Shown: positions 1 through 8,906, counted from the first letter of the stretch. The stretch: 64,000 nucleotides of DNA from CAXBNB01 sp040151475 (GCF_040151475.1 NZ_JBDKWG010000125.1:1-64000); one strand, 5' to 3'. Made by a program: numbers and translations. Notes: generated by a model not told the origin, from the letters alone.

Positions 1-80
1 TTGGTTGACTTCCCTGTCAAACACAGATTTACTGCCATCATTTTGAACTCCTTATCGAAGTGTCTTCTTTCTTGTTTCAT
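1..80 (-). CDS. IS3-family transposase OrfA, N-terminus only (partial)
   Basis: The first 26 residues of an IS3-type OrfA are visible, starting at ATG 80..78 with MKQERRHFDKEFK and continuing MMAVNLCLTGKST before the window ends. The pattern 'RR.F..EFK..AV.L...G.S' is the typical opening of the helix-turn-helix OrfA proteins that bind the element's ends and, fused by frameshift to OrfB, transpose it. An AAGGAG sequence lies inside the gene and is not its ribosome binding site. Family assignment rests on this short piece only. Confidence 0.6.
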   Translation of the reverse strand, partial: MKQERRHFDKEFKMMAVNLCLTGKST

Positions 81-124
81 CTTATGTAAATTTAGCTTAA
101 CGAGCTTAACTTACTGTCCTGTCA
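1..124 (-). mobile_element. 5' end of an IS3-family insertion sequence (cut by window edge)
   Basis: On the minus strand this stretch begins with TGACAGGACAGTAAG, a TG-type terminus as expected for an IS3-family end, followed 45 bases later by the start of an orfA-like transposase gene. The plus-strand boundary at about 124 is where CD-NTase-like coding sequence begins. The other end and the target duplication lie outside the window, so the exact boundary is inferred from the sequence change. Confidence 0.6.
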
Positions 125-347
125 AATGTAGCAGTTCCAAGAAGAGTTAACTGCGTCAGCTGCGGAATGGAGTAAACACCTTGGTCAGCGGTTTACGGAC
201 TCAAATAAAGAAATCCTAGCGAGGGAAAGTCAACTTAGAAAGGTTGCTGGAACTGTATTATCAGGAACTGCATACACAAGTACGACTGGTCAAATTTAGA
301 ATAATGGCGGAGTGAAAAATCAACCACATAAAAATTTTGGCGGGTAA
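125..347 (+). pseudogene. C-terminal remnant of a CBASS CD-NTase (cGAS-like nucleotidyltransferase)
   Basis: The frame running through 132-347 reads about 70 residues that resemble the C-terminal tail of bacterial CD-NTases: a 'W..hLGqRF' segment near the start, then GTAYTSTTGQI and a final PHKNFGG. CD-NTases of type II CBASS end in a glycine or alanine that an E2-like partner can conjugate. The 5' part is missing because the IS3-family element abuts it, and an in-frame TAG at 297-299 interrupts the tail (probably CAG originally). The remaining reading frame overlaps the E2-like gene by 11 bases, as in an intact operon. With no catalytic GS..D.D core present, no second messenger can be made. 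Assignment is from tail pattern plus neighbour, so moderate. Confidence 0.55.
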
Positions 348-786
348 AAGGAAGAAATTTTTCGAAACTAAATATGTTACGAACTCTGTAATTGTAGGCA
401 GAGAAAGTTCTCTTATTCGTAGAAACTTCCCATTTCTAGAAACCAAACTGCAAAATGGAATCCTATACTGCTACGGGGAATACCAACCTACTGAATATTC
501 AGTGACTTACAAATACAGAATTAAGTATAATGGGTTTCGCTCTCCGTCGGTGACTGTATTAGATCCTTTCATTGAATACAATGACGATATACACATGTAT
601 CCTCAGAATAGGAGCTTATGCCTTTATCACAAAACAGATTTGGTTTGGGATACTCAAAAACACCATATTCATGAGCTCATTGTACCGTGGACGCACGAAT
701 GGTTTATATTCTATGAACTCTATCTACTTTCTGGAAAGTGGGAGCATCCATTTGTAGCTCATAATAAGAACGAAAAGCATGAGTGA
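337..786 (+). CDS. E2-like (ubiquitin-conjugating-fold) protein of a short type II CBASS
   Basis: A 149-residue protein with the signature of stand-alone bacterial E2-like proteins found beside CD-NTases: HMYP at 86-89, LCLY with a candidate catalytic Cys95, and a C-terminal 'VPWTHEWFIFYELYLLSGKW' block containing PW at 117-118. Family knowledge: these proteins modify or prime the C-terminus of the CD-NTase by a ubiquitin-transfer-like reaction. No E1 (Cap2-type) domain is fused and no JAB peptidase is visible downstream, matching the 'short' type. The frame has no ATG at its beginning; TTG at 337 is the only usual start and overlaps the CD-NTase end. The partner gene is broken, so the protein is probably an orphan now. 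A different E2-containing system (for example Bil) is less likely. Confidence 0.65.
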   Translation: MAGKRKKFFETKYVTNSVIVGRESSLIRRNFPFLETKLQNGILYCYGEYQPTEYSVTYKYRIKYNGFRSPSVTVLDPFIEYNDDIHMYPQNRSLCLYHKTDLVWDTQKHHIHELIVPWTHEWFIFYELYLLSGKWEHPFVAHNKNEKHE

Positions 787-1132
787 TTGTCATATTCACT
801 TATGGTAAGATTTACTTCTAGAATCCCGTCACGGAAGTTCCATTGCCAGGGTCGTTTAAGTTTACAAGTGGTAAAACAGCTATAGATTAGCTCATTAAAA
901 TTTATAAGTGTGACTCTTGTAGTTAGCAATAGGCAGTAAAAGTATAAACCATAAGTGTGGATAAGGTTCTCGTATGTAAAAAATCAAACTATTCCTAGAC
1001 TTTAAATTGTCAGATTTACAATCATAATGAATGAAATAGGGGAAATTTCAACAATTACTGAATATATCATTTTGACTCGTGTCACACTTTTAAATTCGAT
1101 TATCTTTGTTCTATAAAGCATAAAAGTATTCA
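787..1132 (+). other. Gene-free stretch after the CBASS remnant, with a promoter for moaD
   Basis: No intact gene. A start ATG at 779-781 overlaps the end of the E2-like gene but its frame stops after nine codons, and short coding-looking patches follow in shifted frames with stops (around 811-925); this could be the decayed next CBASS gene, which I cannot identify. A TATCTTTG element at 1101-1108, matching the Bacteroidetes -7 consensus TAnnTTTG, lies 25 bases before moaD and probably drives moaDE. Confidence 0.4.
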
Positions 1133-1375
1133 ATGAAAATAGAACTTATTTTGTATGGTATATCCAGGGACATCATTGGTGGGCCGACTTATAGTATTGA
1201 AATCAAGGAAGGATCTACGGTGAAGGATGTTATGGATTTTCTTGTTTCTAAATTTTCAGATTTTAGCAAGCTAAAATCTCTAATGATTGCAGTGAATGAT
1301 GAGTATGCATCGGATGAACATATTATTAAACCTGGAGATGAAGTGGTACTGATACCTCCTGTGAGTGGAGGCTAA
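1133..1375 (+). CDS. moaD: Molybdopterin synthase sulfur carrier subunit MoaD
   Basis: An 80-residue ubiquitin-fold protein ending in PPVSGG. The C-terminal Gly-Gly is the thiocarboxylate carrier of MoaD, and the 'IKPGDEVVLIPPVSGG' ending is diagnostic. It donates sulfur to MoaE for conversion of cyclic pyranopterin monophosphate to molybdopterin in the cytoplasm. Length is normal (about 80). It is followed 12 bases later by moaE, so the two subunits are co-transcribed. No other moa genes are in the window, so the remaining cofactor pathway must be elsewhere. The start ATG fits a TATCTTTG promoter element at 1101-1108. Confidence 0.93.
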   Translation: MKIELILYGISRDIIGGPTYSIEIKEGSTVKDVMDFLVSKFSDFSKLKSLMIAVNDEYASDEHIIKPGDEVVLIPPVSGG

Positions 1376-1387
1376 AATAGTTTAATA

Positions 1388-1798
1388 ATGATAGAGATTA
1401 CGCCTGTTAAAATAGATACTCAAAGAATGATTACAGAGGTCGGTAGCCCTGAGGCAGGTGCTATTGATGTATTTATTGGTACTACAAGAAATTCGACTGC
1501 TTCAAAAAAAGTCCTGAGATTGGAGTTTGAGTCTCACGAATCTATGGCCATAAAAGAGCTTCAAAAGATTGTAGATTTTGCCAGATCCAATTGGACTATT
1601 ACCAAAGTGGCTGTTGCACACAGAGTGGGAGTAGTAGCAATAGGAGAGGAAGCTGTCGTGATTGCTGTTTCATCTCCTCACAGACAAGCTGCATTCGAAG
1701 CTTGCAAATACATTATAGACACACTAAAGCAAACTGTACCAATTTGGAAAAAAGAAATCTTTGAAGACGGTGAAGTTTGGGTATGTGCACATCCATAA
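1388..1798 (+). CDS. moaE: Molybdopterin synthase catalytic subunit MoaE
   Basis: A 136-residue protein of normal MoaE length. Diagnostic features are 'GAIDVFIGTTR' near residue 24, 'AVAHRVGVVAIGEEAVVIAVSSPHR' spread over the middle, and PIWKKEIFEDGEVWV near the C-terminus, where the KKE lysines are the conserved active-site lysines. With MoaD it forms the heterotetramer that inserts the dithiolene sulfurs of molybdopterin. It sits 12 bases after moaD in one operon. It ends 14 bases before the convergent RND exporter gene; no clear terminator separates them. Confidence 0.93.
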   Translation: MIEITPVKIDTQRMITEVGSPEAGAIDVFIGTTRNSTASKKVLRLEFESHESMAIKELQKIVDFARSNWTITKVAVAHRVGVVAIGEEAVVIAVSSPHRQAAFEACKYIIDTLKQTVPIWKKEIFEDGEVWVCAHP

Positions 1799-1812
1799 TT
1801 CCAGAGGAAAGT

Positions 1813-4047
1813 CTATTTTTTATAGATCAAAAGAATCAACACAGGTAATAAAAACAAGTCTGCCAGCAGTGCAATCAGAAAAGAAATACTTACAAATAAC
1901 CCTATGTGGTAAGTCACTCCAAAACTGGAAAAGCAAAAGACCACAAAGCCGAAAGTGAGGATAATAGTGGTGATGATGATTGGTTTTCCGGTTGTCAGAA
2001 TTGTTCTTTTCATCGCATATATGCTTGACAATCCTTTTTTCTTTTCATGTCTGAATTTTGATAGAAAATGGATGGTATCATCTACAACAATTCCAAATGA
2101 AATGGCAAATATGATGGATGTGCTCAGTTTGAGGGGAATGTTGAAATACCCCATAATGGCGGCTGTTGCCAATATGGGAAACACATTGGGTAATAAGGTA
2201 ATGAAGATCATACGCGAGGATCGAAATAAAAATCCGGCAATTACACCTACCAAAAGCATTGCTCCGATCAATCCTTTTACGAGCTTCATAGACAACAATC
2301 CATGACTTTTGTCAATCAGATGTGAAGTACCCGTAATGGCATAACCCATCAGATTTTGATCAATTTCCTCATTTAGCAATTCTATAAGCTTTTCATTGTT
2401 TTCATTGGATAGTTTTGATCCGATATCGGGAGTAAATCCTGAAATGCGGGCTTCTTTTCCATAAGATACCTTAATGAATTTTTCCTCGGGATGCTGTTTT
2501 TTGATGAAATGAAATGACTTATTCCATTCACTTTTCTTTTCCGGCAACTTGTAATACTCCTGAGAACCACTGTGGTAAGCTTGATTGGCAAATTTCACAT
2601 AACTCACAGGTGACATTAGCCCATTCAACGGCAGAGTTTTTTTTGCAATGCTTTCAATTCTTTCAATTTCTTTGATCACATCGATACTGTAAATATTCTT
2701 ATCTGAATCCTTTACCCATACACTTAACACCCACGGCCTTGCTCCGCCATACTGATGGTCAAAGTAGATGAAATCTTCTTTTAGCGGAGTATTGTCGGGC
2801 AAATCATCTATAAGAAAAGCGTTGATGTTGAGTTTGGTTATACCAAATGTGAGTAAACCCGCAGACAAACAGAATATAACTAAAATGGGTTTACTGTTTC
2901 TAATTATTTTCAAGAATAAGACAGACAACCAGGGATTGTTGGTAGTAGGAATGTATTTGTATCGAAAACCTGTATTGGACAATACAATAATTGATGGAAA
3001 AATAAGGTAGGTGAGTACGAAAGTGATGAAAATTCCTGCTGCAGCATACAAACCTAATTCAATAATAGGCAATACTTTGATGAATATTAAAGTAAGAAAT
3101 CCAAGGGCTGTGGTGATGGAAGTGAGGAAGGTAGCGAATCCCACTTCCTTTATGGCTTCTTTGAGTTTATGAAGTTCGGTTCCTTGTACTCCGAGTTTTG
3201 ATTTTACTACCGAAAAAAGGTGTATTATGTTAGACATGGACACCACTATCAAAATAGTTGGTATCAGAGAACTGAGAAGATCGACTTTTTTACCCATCAG
3301 ACACATAAAACCCAGCGTGCAGAGTATGGAAAGTACGGAAATGACGAATGTACCAAATATGAGTATTGGCTTTCTTACGAAGATGATAAGTAAGACTAAA
3401 ATGATCAAAGCAGAGATGACCAGAAATCTTGCAAAATCCAGTTTTACCATATTCACATAGACATATTGTGCTTTGGATTTTCCGGCTATATGAGTTTTGT
3501 CAAAAGAAAATTTGTTGACCAGAGAGTCTATTGTAAATACAAACTGATCTGATCTGTTTACATCATTGATTCTGTCATGGAATAGAATCAGGCGCATTCC
3601 CTTTCCGTTTTTCGCAAAAAAAGATTGTCTGTAGTACTGATCCTTAAACAGGTGTATGCTGTCTTGTTTGAGTTTGAAAGTGTCATCGAGGTGCATGAGC
3701 GGAATATCGACAAAACCCAGTGGAGTTGATATTAGCTTTTTCGAATTAGTTACTGAAAGTACCTGATTGGATTCTGGTAGTGTTTTGAGCTCCAGAGTTA
3801 ATTCATTTACTTTTTGTAGAAAATCAGGCTTAAATACACCTGCCTGATTCTCAATTGCTATGAGCAGGTAGTCATTGTCATTTCCGAATTTGTCTGAGAA
3901 TTTTTTGTAAAAATCCAACTCGGGATCATCTATTGGGAAGAATTTTTCAAATTCATAATCAAAAGCCAAATGAGTGAGCTGCCATCCAAAAAATACCGTG
4001 ATCGCAATGGCAACAGCTATGGATAGTATGGATGTTTTTTTTGAAAT
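1813..4047 (-). CDS. RND/MMPL-family membrane exporter
   Basis: A large inner-membrane protein with the duplicated RND/MMPL layout: N-terminal helix, a periplasmic loop, a block of five to six helices (around GFATFLTSITTALGFLTLIF), a second periplasmic loop and a second helix block ending at the C-terminus. The GxxxDD-like 'GIVVDDTIHF' motif in the second block is the proton-relay signature. Substrate unknown; relatives export lipids or hydrophobic compounds. Start problem: TTG at 3969 would drop the first membrane helix (SILSIAVAIAITVFFGW), whose codons are open upstream to 4059, just after a stop at 4062. That stretch has no ATG, GTG or TTG; ATT at 4047 is my choice. No periplasmic adaptor or outer-membrane channel gene is adjacent. 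Confidence 0.82.
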   Translation of the reverse strand: MSKKTSILSIAVAIAITVFFGWQLTHLAFDYEFEKFFPIDDPELDFYKKFSDKFGNDNDYLLIAIENQAGVFKPDFLQKVNELTLELKTLPESNQVLSVTNSKKLISTPLGFVDIPLMHLDDTFKLKQDSIHLFKDQYYRQSFFAKNGKGMRLILFHDRINDVNRSDQFVFTIDSLVNKFSFDKTHIAGKSKAQYVYVNMVKLDFARFLVISALIILVLLIIFVRKPILIFGTFVISVLSILCTLGFMCLMGKKVDLLSSLIPTILIVVSMSNIIHLFSVVKSKLGVQGTELHKLKEAIKEVGFATFLTSITTALGFLTLIFIKVLPIIELGLYAAAGIFITFVLTYLIFPSIIVLSNTGFRYKYIPTTNNPWLSVLFLKIIRNSKPILVIFCLSAGLLTFGITKLNINAFLIDDLPDNTPLKEDFIYFDHQYGGARPWVLSVWVKDSDKNIYSIDVIKEIERIESIAKKTLPLNGLMSPVSYVKFANQAYHSGSQEYYKLPEKKSEWNKSFHFIKKQHPEEKFIKVSYGKEARISGFTPDIGSKLSNENNEKLIELLNEEIDQNLMGYAITGTSHLIDKSHGLLSMKLVKGLIGAMLLVGVIAGFLFRSSRMIFITLLPNVFPILATAAIMGYFNIPLKLSTSIIFAISFGIVVDDTIHFLSKFRHEKKKGLSSIYAMKRTILTTGKPIIITTIILTFGFVVFCFSSFGVTYHIGLFVSISFLIALLADLFLLPVLILLIYKK

Positions 4048-4287
4048 GATTATTGGTATTTAGTTGAGCGGTGAAAGTAATAAAAAATTGAATGAATTAC
4101 CTTAAAGTAAAAATCAAATCAGGAATAGAAGAATGGCCAATTGTATGTACTAAATGTTATGTCAGGATTAAGTATTATTTTCACATAAGTAAATATGTTT
4201 TTATTATTTGTATATTATCTATTGAATTTATTATCATTGAAAGCGAATATTTAAAGCCACAGATTTATCATCAATACAACGATCACA

Positions 4288-5417
4288 ATGAAGAAAATAT
4301 CCACACTTTCATTTCTACTGTTACTTTTTTTCTTTCAGCACAAACTCCACATGGGCATGTACACAGTCATTCGCATGGAAGGAAAATTACCTTTCCGGAT
4401 GTCCCCGGATACAAGGTTTTAAAATGTGATTTTCACCAGCACAGTGTTTTTTCAGACGGTAGTGTCTGGCCGGATATAAGGGTAGAAGAGGCTGTTAGAG
4501 ATGGTCTTGATGTGATATCTCTGACAGAGCATTTGGAGTACCAGCCACACAAACCGGATATACCACATCCTGACAGAAACAGGTCTTATCAATTGGCTCT
4601 GAATTCTGCCAAAAATCAAAATTTGATAGTAGTACGTGGTTCAGAAGTAACCCGATCCATGCCTCCGGGACACATTAATGCAATATTTATTAAAGATGCC
4701 AATAAATTGTTAGATGACGATCCTGTGAAGGTTTTTAGAGAAGCAAAAGAACAAGGAGCCTTCATTTTTTGGAATCATCCAAACTGGACTAGTCAGGTAA
4801 AAGACGGTATAGCAAAACTCACTGACATGCATCGTCAGTTGATCAGGGAAGGATTGTTGCACGGTATAGAAGTTGTCAATGATTTGAATTATTCTGAAGA
4901 AGCTTTGCAGATTGCTTTTGACAACAGCTTAGCAGTGATCGGTTCGTCTGATATTCATGGCTTGATTGACTGGCAATTCGATGTTCCTGAAGGAGGCCAC
5001 AGGCCTGTTACATTGGTATTTACGAAAGAAAGAACTGAAGATGGAGTGAAAGATGGATTAATGAATGAGCGTACTGTAGCTTGGTTTAACAATACATTGA
5101 TAGGTAAAAATGAATTTTTAGTGCCATTAATTGAAAGTTCAATAGTAGTAAAAGAGGTGGCATACTCCGGAGATACAAAAGTTGCCCACATTACCATTGA
5201 AAATATAAGTGATGCCGAATATGTACTTGAAAACTTAAGTGATTATACATTACATCAGCACGCTGATATCATAAACCTAAAACCAAATGCTGCTACAGTT
5301 TTAGAAGTGAAAACTATAGAAATACTTGATTCATTTAGTATGAAATTTAAGGTGCTAAATGCTGTGGATGCTCCTAAATCACATCCTGAAATTAACCTTC
5401 AATTTAGAGTTAAGTAA
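4288..5417 (+). CDS. Secreted PHP-domain phosphoesterase, signal peptide in a different frame (frameshift)
   Basis: The mature part is a PHP (polymerase and histidinol phosphatase) metal-dependent hydrolase: FHQHSVFSDG supplies the first metal-binding histidines and aspartate, TEHLEY the next, 'FWNHPNW' a later one and 'GSSDIHG' the last. Substrate unknown. The PHP frame is open from 4092, but that N-terminus looks non-coding. A perfect signal peptide (MKKISTLSFLLLLFF) starts at ATG 4288 in another frame and would join 'LSAQTPHGHVHSHSHG' if one T were added to the seven-T run at 4325-4331. So either the gene is shifted, a base is missing, or slippage occurs. A His-rich segment (HGHVHSHSHG) follows the cleavage site and may bind metal. 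Confidence 0.75.
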
Positions 5418-5610
5418 AGGATTGCCGGAAGATGCTGAGTGCAATTAGTAGAAATTTTGTTGTGCTCAGATTACATTTTTATTCTCAGGTTTCTTTTCTA
5501 ATACATACCCGTATTATTTTCTTTGGAATAATCTTTGTGATTATTGTGAGTAGATGAATTATTCACTTCATATTTCTTTTTCATACATTCAATATTGATA
5601 ATTTTGACTT

Positions 5611-6606
5611 ATGCCAAAATTTACTAAATACTTAGCTGTTTGCCTGTCTCTATTGCTCATCTCATTTTTTGCAAATGCTCAGATTGATCAGGTTGCTGTA
5701 GAGGCGTTTATCAAAGATTTTTCCTCAAGATCGAAATTGACTGAGGAGCAGGTTAGAGATATTTTGGGTAAGGCAGAGTATCAGGAATCCATCATTGATA
5801 AAATGAATAATCCTGCTGAAAGCAAGATGAACTGGGCCCGATATAGAAATATTTTTATGAAAGATGACCGTATTTTGGCTGGAGTCAGCTTTTGGAATGA
5901 AAATGAAGAGACTTTAAAACAGGTTAGCAACGAATCTGGAGTTTCTGAAGAAATTATTTTGGGAATACTGGGCGTAGAAACGTATTTTGGTCAGCGAAAA
6001 GGAACATATAAGATATTGGATGCACTTTATACTCTTGGTTTTGGTTTTCCAAAGAGAGCAAAGTTTTTTAAGTCCGAATTGGAGCATTTTTTAGAATTGA
6101 CCAACGAAGAAAAACTAGATGTGTATAACCTGAAAGGCTCTTATGCCGGAGCTATGGGGTATTGCCAGTTTATGCCGAGTAGCTACAGGGCTTATGCCAA
6201 AAGTTATGATGTAGGGGGTACTCGGGATTTGATGGATTCTCCTGAAGATGCGATTGCCAGTATAGCCAATTATCTGAAGGTGCATAAATGGATAGAAGGT
6301 CAGATCGTAGTGAGTGAGGCTGTCAAATCTTCGGATGCACAAACATTGAAGAAACAATCTTTGAAACCGAAGTATCCTGTATCACATTACAGCAACTTGG
6401 GTTACAGGCCTGTCGGTAATATTTCTCCCGGTTCTGTTTCTACCTTGATCCAACTTGAACAAACCGATGATATGGAGTATTGGTTTGGGTTCAATAATTT
6501 TTACGTGATTACCAGATACAATCATAGCGAAATGTATGCTATGGCTGTTTATCAATTGGCTCAAGCCATAGATGAAAAAAGACAGGAGTTGAATCGGTTA
6601 AGATAA
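5611..6606 (+). CDS. MltB-family lytic murein transglycosylase
   Basis: A 331-residue secreted protein: signal peptide at 1-23 (cleaved after ANA) followed by an SLT_2/MltB domain. The catalytic glutamate is Glu123 in 'LGVETYFG'; 'SYAGAMGYCQFMPSSYRAYA' and 'DSPEDAIASIANYL' are the other family blocks. It cleaves the MurNAc-GlcNAc bond with formation of 1,6-anhydroMurNAc in the periplasm. No peptidoglycan-binding domain is attached. It is transcribed with the next gene possible (30-base gap to the sulfatase). A TAATTTTG promoter-like element at 5599-5606 lies only five bases before the ATG, which would give a leaderless mRNA if used. Confidence 0.9.
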   Translation: MPKFTKYLAVCLSLLLISFFANAQIDQVAVEAFIKDFSSRSKLTEEQVRDILGKAEYQESIIDKMNNPAESKMNWARYRNIFMKDDRILAGVSFWNENEETLKQVSNESGVSEEIILGILGVETYFGQRKGTYKILDALYTLGFGFPKRAKFFKSELEHFLELTNEEKLDVYNLKGSYAGAMGYCQFMPSSYRAYAKSYDVGGTRDLMDSPEDAIASIANYLKVHKWIEGQIVVSEAVKSSDAQTLKKQSLKPKYPVSHYSNLGYRPVGNISPGSVSTLIQLEQTDDMEYWFGFNNFYVITRYNHSEMYAMAVYQLAQAIDEKRQELNRLR

Positions 6607-6636
6607 AACAAAAAAACACGAATTAATTGAATAAAT

Positions 6637-8028
6637 ATGAAGAAATCCCTAACTAGTTTACCGCATTTGACTTTCATTTTATTTGCAGTAGTACTAATTG
6701 CATCGTGTCAATCAAATAAACAAGATGTTGTGGTAGGAACAAAACCCAATATCATCATCATATTCGCTGATGATATGGGCTATGGAGATTTGAGTTGCTA
6801 CGGGCATCCTATCATCAAGACTCCACACATTGACCAGATGGCTCATGAAGGTATCAGATTGACCTCATTTTATGCAGCAGCACCCGTGTGTACTCCATCC
6901 AGAGCAGCTTTGTTGACTGGTAGGTATCCTATACGAAACCTGCCCAACAACATAGGCCCTGAATCCAAACATGGGTTGCCCTTGACAGAAGTCACAATTG
7001 CTGACGTATTGAAAGAACAGAATTATAAAACCATGGCCATTGGAAAGTGGCATCTTGGATATGGCAAGCCAGAATTGATGCCAACAGGCCGAGGATTTGA
7101 CCATTTTTATGGGCTACCTTATAGCAACGATATGATACTGCCTTGGTGTCCCTGGTTAGCTCCAGAACACAATAAGCTCGAACTGTATCAAGACAATACT
7201 CCAATCAGGGAGATTGGTTTTAATCAGGATAGTCTTACCATAGATTATACGACTGAAGCTGTTGAGTTTATCAAATCCTCGAAGTATGATCCATTCTTTT
7301 TATATTTTGCCCATAGCATGCCACACTTACCTATTAGTACAGCGGAAAGTTTCAGAGGTAAATCTAAAGCTGGGTTGTATGGAGATGTGGTGCAGACTAT
7401 AGATTGGAGTGTGGGACAAATTATGAAAACGCTTAAAGAACAAAATCTGGATGACAACACATTGGTAATCTTTACGAGCGACAATGGACCTTGGCAAAAC
7501 TTACCGAACAGGATGCTCCAGCGTGGAGTAGAACTATGGCATGGGGGTAGTGCCGGAATACTCAGGGGGTCTAAAGCTACTACTTATGAAGGAGGCTTTC
7601 GAGTTCCCGGAATTGTGAGATGGCCGGGTCAGATTCCTGAAAATCAAGTGTCGGATGAATTGGCTACTACTATGGACTTATTTTCCACACTTATTGAAAT
7701 ATCCGGAGGGACTGTACCTAAAGGAAGAGATATTGACGGACAAAATATATTGCCATTTCTTAAAGAAAATGGTGTTTCACCAAGAGACCAGTTTATTTAT
7801 CTCAAAGGCAAAAAAGTAGAAGCTGTCAGAGACAAAAATTGGAAGTTCAGAAATACTGAAGACGGTGGTATAGAATTGTTTGAATTGAATATGGATCCTT
7901 CCGAAAAGTACAACAGGGCAGAGGCATACCCCGAATTGGTGGAGAAATACTACAAACAAATGCAGGATTTTGCTGTAAAAACCAATGCCAATATTGATAG
8001 ATTATATCATACAGAGGATTTAAAGTAA
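6637..8028 (+). CDS. Secreted lipoprotein sulfatase (arylsulfatase family S1)
   Basis: A 463-residue type I sulfatase. The signature CTPSRAALLTGR starts at Cys85, the residue oxidised to formylglycine by the maturation enzyme (not in this window). 'IIIIFADDMGYGDLS' at about 39-53 holds the metal-binding Asp pair, and 'FTSDNGPW' gives the later Asp/Asn. The N-terminus ends in the lipobox IASC with Cys24, so the enzyme is membrane-anchored. It removes sulfate esters, probably from sulfated polysaccharide given the SusC/SusD locus that follows on the same strand 145 bases downstream; that link is inferred from position only. Gap of 30 bases from the transglycosylase gene. Confidence 0.9.
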   Translation: MKKSLTSLPHLTFILFAVVLIASCQSNKQDVVVGTKPNIIIIFADDMGYGDLSCYGHPIIKTPHIDQMAHEGIRLTSFYAAAPVCTPSRAALLTGRYPIRNLPNNIGPESKHGLPLTEVTIADVLKEQNYKTMAIGKWHLGYGKPELMPTGRGFDHFYGLPYSNDMILPWCPWLAPEHNKLELYQDNTPIREIGFNQDSLTIDYTTEAVEFIKSSKYDPFFLYFAHSMPHLPISTAESFRGKSKAGLYGDVVQTIDWSVGQIMKTLKEQNLDDNTLVIFTSDNGPWQNLPNRMLQRGVELWHGGSAGILRGSKATTYEGGFRVPGIVRWPGQIPENQVSDELATTMDLFSTLIEISGGTVPKGRDIDGQNILPFLKENGVSPRDQFIYLKGKKVEAVRDKNWKFRNTEDGGIELFELNMDPSEKYNRAEAYPELVEKYYKQMQDFAVKTNANIDRLYHTEDLK

Positions 8029-8172
8029 GAGGAGTTAAATTTCCTGATATTCAAAATTTTATACTTAAGATCACAATTTTCTTTATCAAATAATGTGTTT
8101 ACTATCCTTTTATTTAATAGTATTAACTAAGAATTTGATATACTACTCAAAACAGTCATAGTTGCTTTAAGG

Positions 8173-8754
8173 ATGTCTAATAGCTTTGACCATATCACAG
8201 ATATTAAATTGTGGAGGCAATTTAAAAAAGGTAATAAAGACGCTTATAGAATCTTATTCGATAAGTATTCGCCAATTTTATACCACTACGGATTGTCTTA
8301 TGTAGGTAATGAAGAATTGATTGAAGATTGTATCCATGAATTGTTTCTCAATATTTGGGAATCTAAAAAGTCTTTGGCAGATGTAGAATCTGTTAAGTAC
8401 TATCTGATTGTGTCTTTTCGAAGGACAATTTCAAAACAACAGACTCTGATAAAAAAGAGAACTGAAATGAATGATAGTTACTTTAAGTATGCTACAGACC
8501 AGGAGGACAATTCTATTCAGGAGTTTATTATTAACGAACAGACTAAAACGCATAATAGTCATATCTTAACAGAGGCCATTAGTAACTTACCAGAAAAACA
8601 ACGCCGGGCAGTAACACTACGCTTTTTTGAAAACAAGAAGTATGAAGAGATCATGCTAATCATGTCCATTAGCTATCAAAGTGCCAGAAAGTTCGTGTAT
8701 TTGGGCATTAAAAAGTTGAGGGAAAATCTGAAATCTCAATCTTACAACAAATAA
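8173..8754 (+). CDS. ECF RNA polymerase sigma factor controlling the SusCD locus
   Basis: A 193-residue sigma-70 family protein of Bacteroidetes ECF type: region 2 at about 15-85 (YRILFDKYSPILYHYGLSYV, DCIHELFLNIWES) and region 4 at about 130-185 (ISNLPEKQRRAVTLRFFENKKYEEIM, a helix-turn-helix). It is followed by a FecR anti-sigma factor and a SusC with an N-terminal STN signalling domain, the classical trans-envelope relay in which substrate loading of the receptor frees the sigma factor. Its targets are presumably the SusC/SusD genes and perhaps itself. Confidence 0.92.
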   Translation: MSNSFDHITDIKLWRQFKKGNKDAYRILFDKYSPILYHYGLSYVGNEELIEDCIHELFLNIWESKKSLADVESVKYYLIVSFRRTISKQQTLIKKRTEMNDSYFKYATDQEDNSIQEFIINEQTKTHNSHILTEAISNLPEKQRRAVTLRFFENKKYEEIMLIMSISYQSARKFVYLGIKKLRENLKSQSYNK

Positions 8755-8906
8755 TTCAAATACATTAATAGCAGTTGGTACCATATACAAGCTGCTTTCC
8801 TCCAAAAAATCTACCGGAAAAATATTTTTTTTAATTCAAGGGATACAAAAGTTCCGTACAGTGCTCTATTTATATAAGAGACTATAGAACTATATTTTTT
8901 ATTGCA

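Noticed and set aside
1133..1375. MoaD as the ubiquitin-like partner of the E2-like protein, forming a Bil-type conjugation system
   Set aside because: MoaD is followed directly by moaE and has its own promoter 25 bases upstream, which is the ordinary molybdopterin synthase pair; 347 bases and decayed sequence separate it from the E2 gene.
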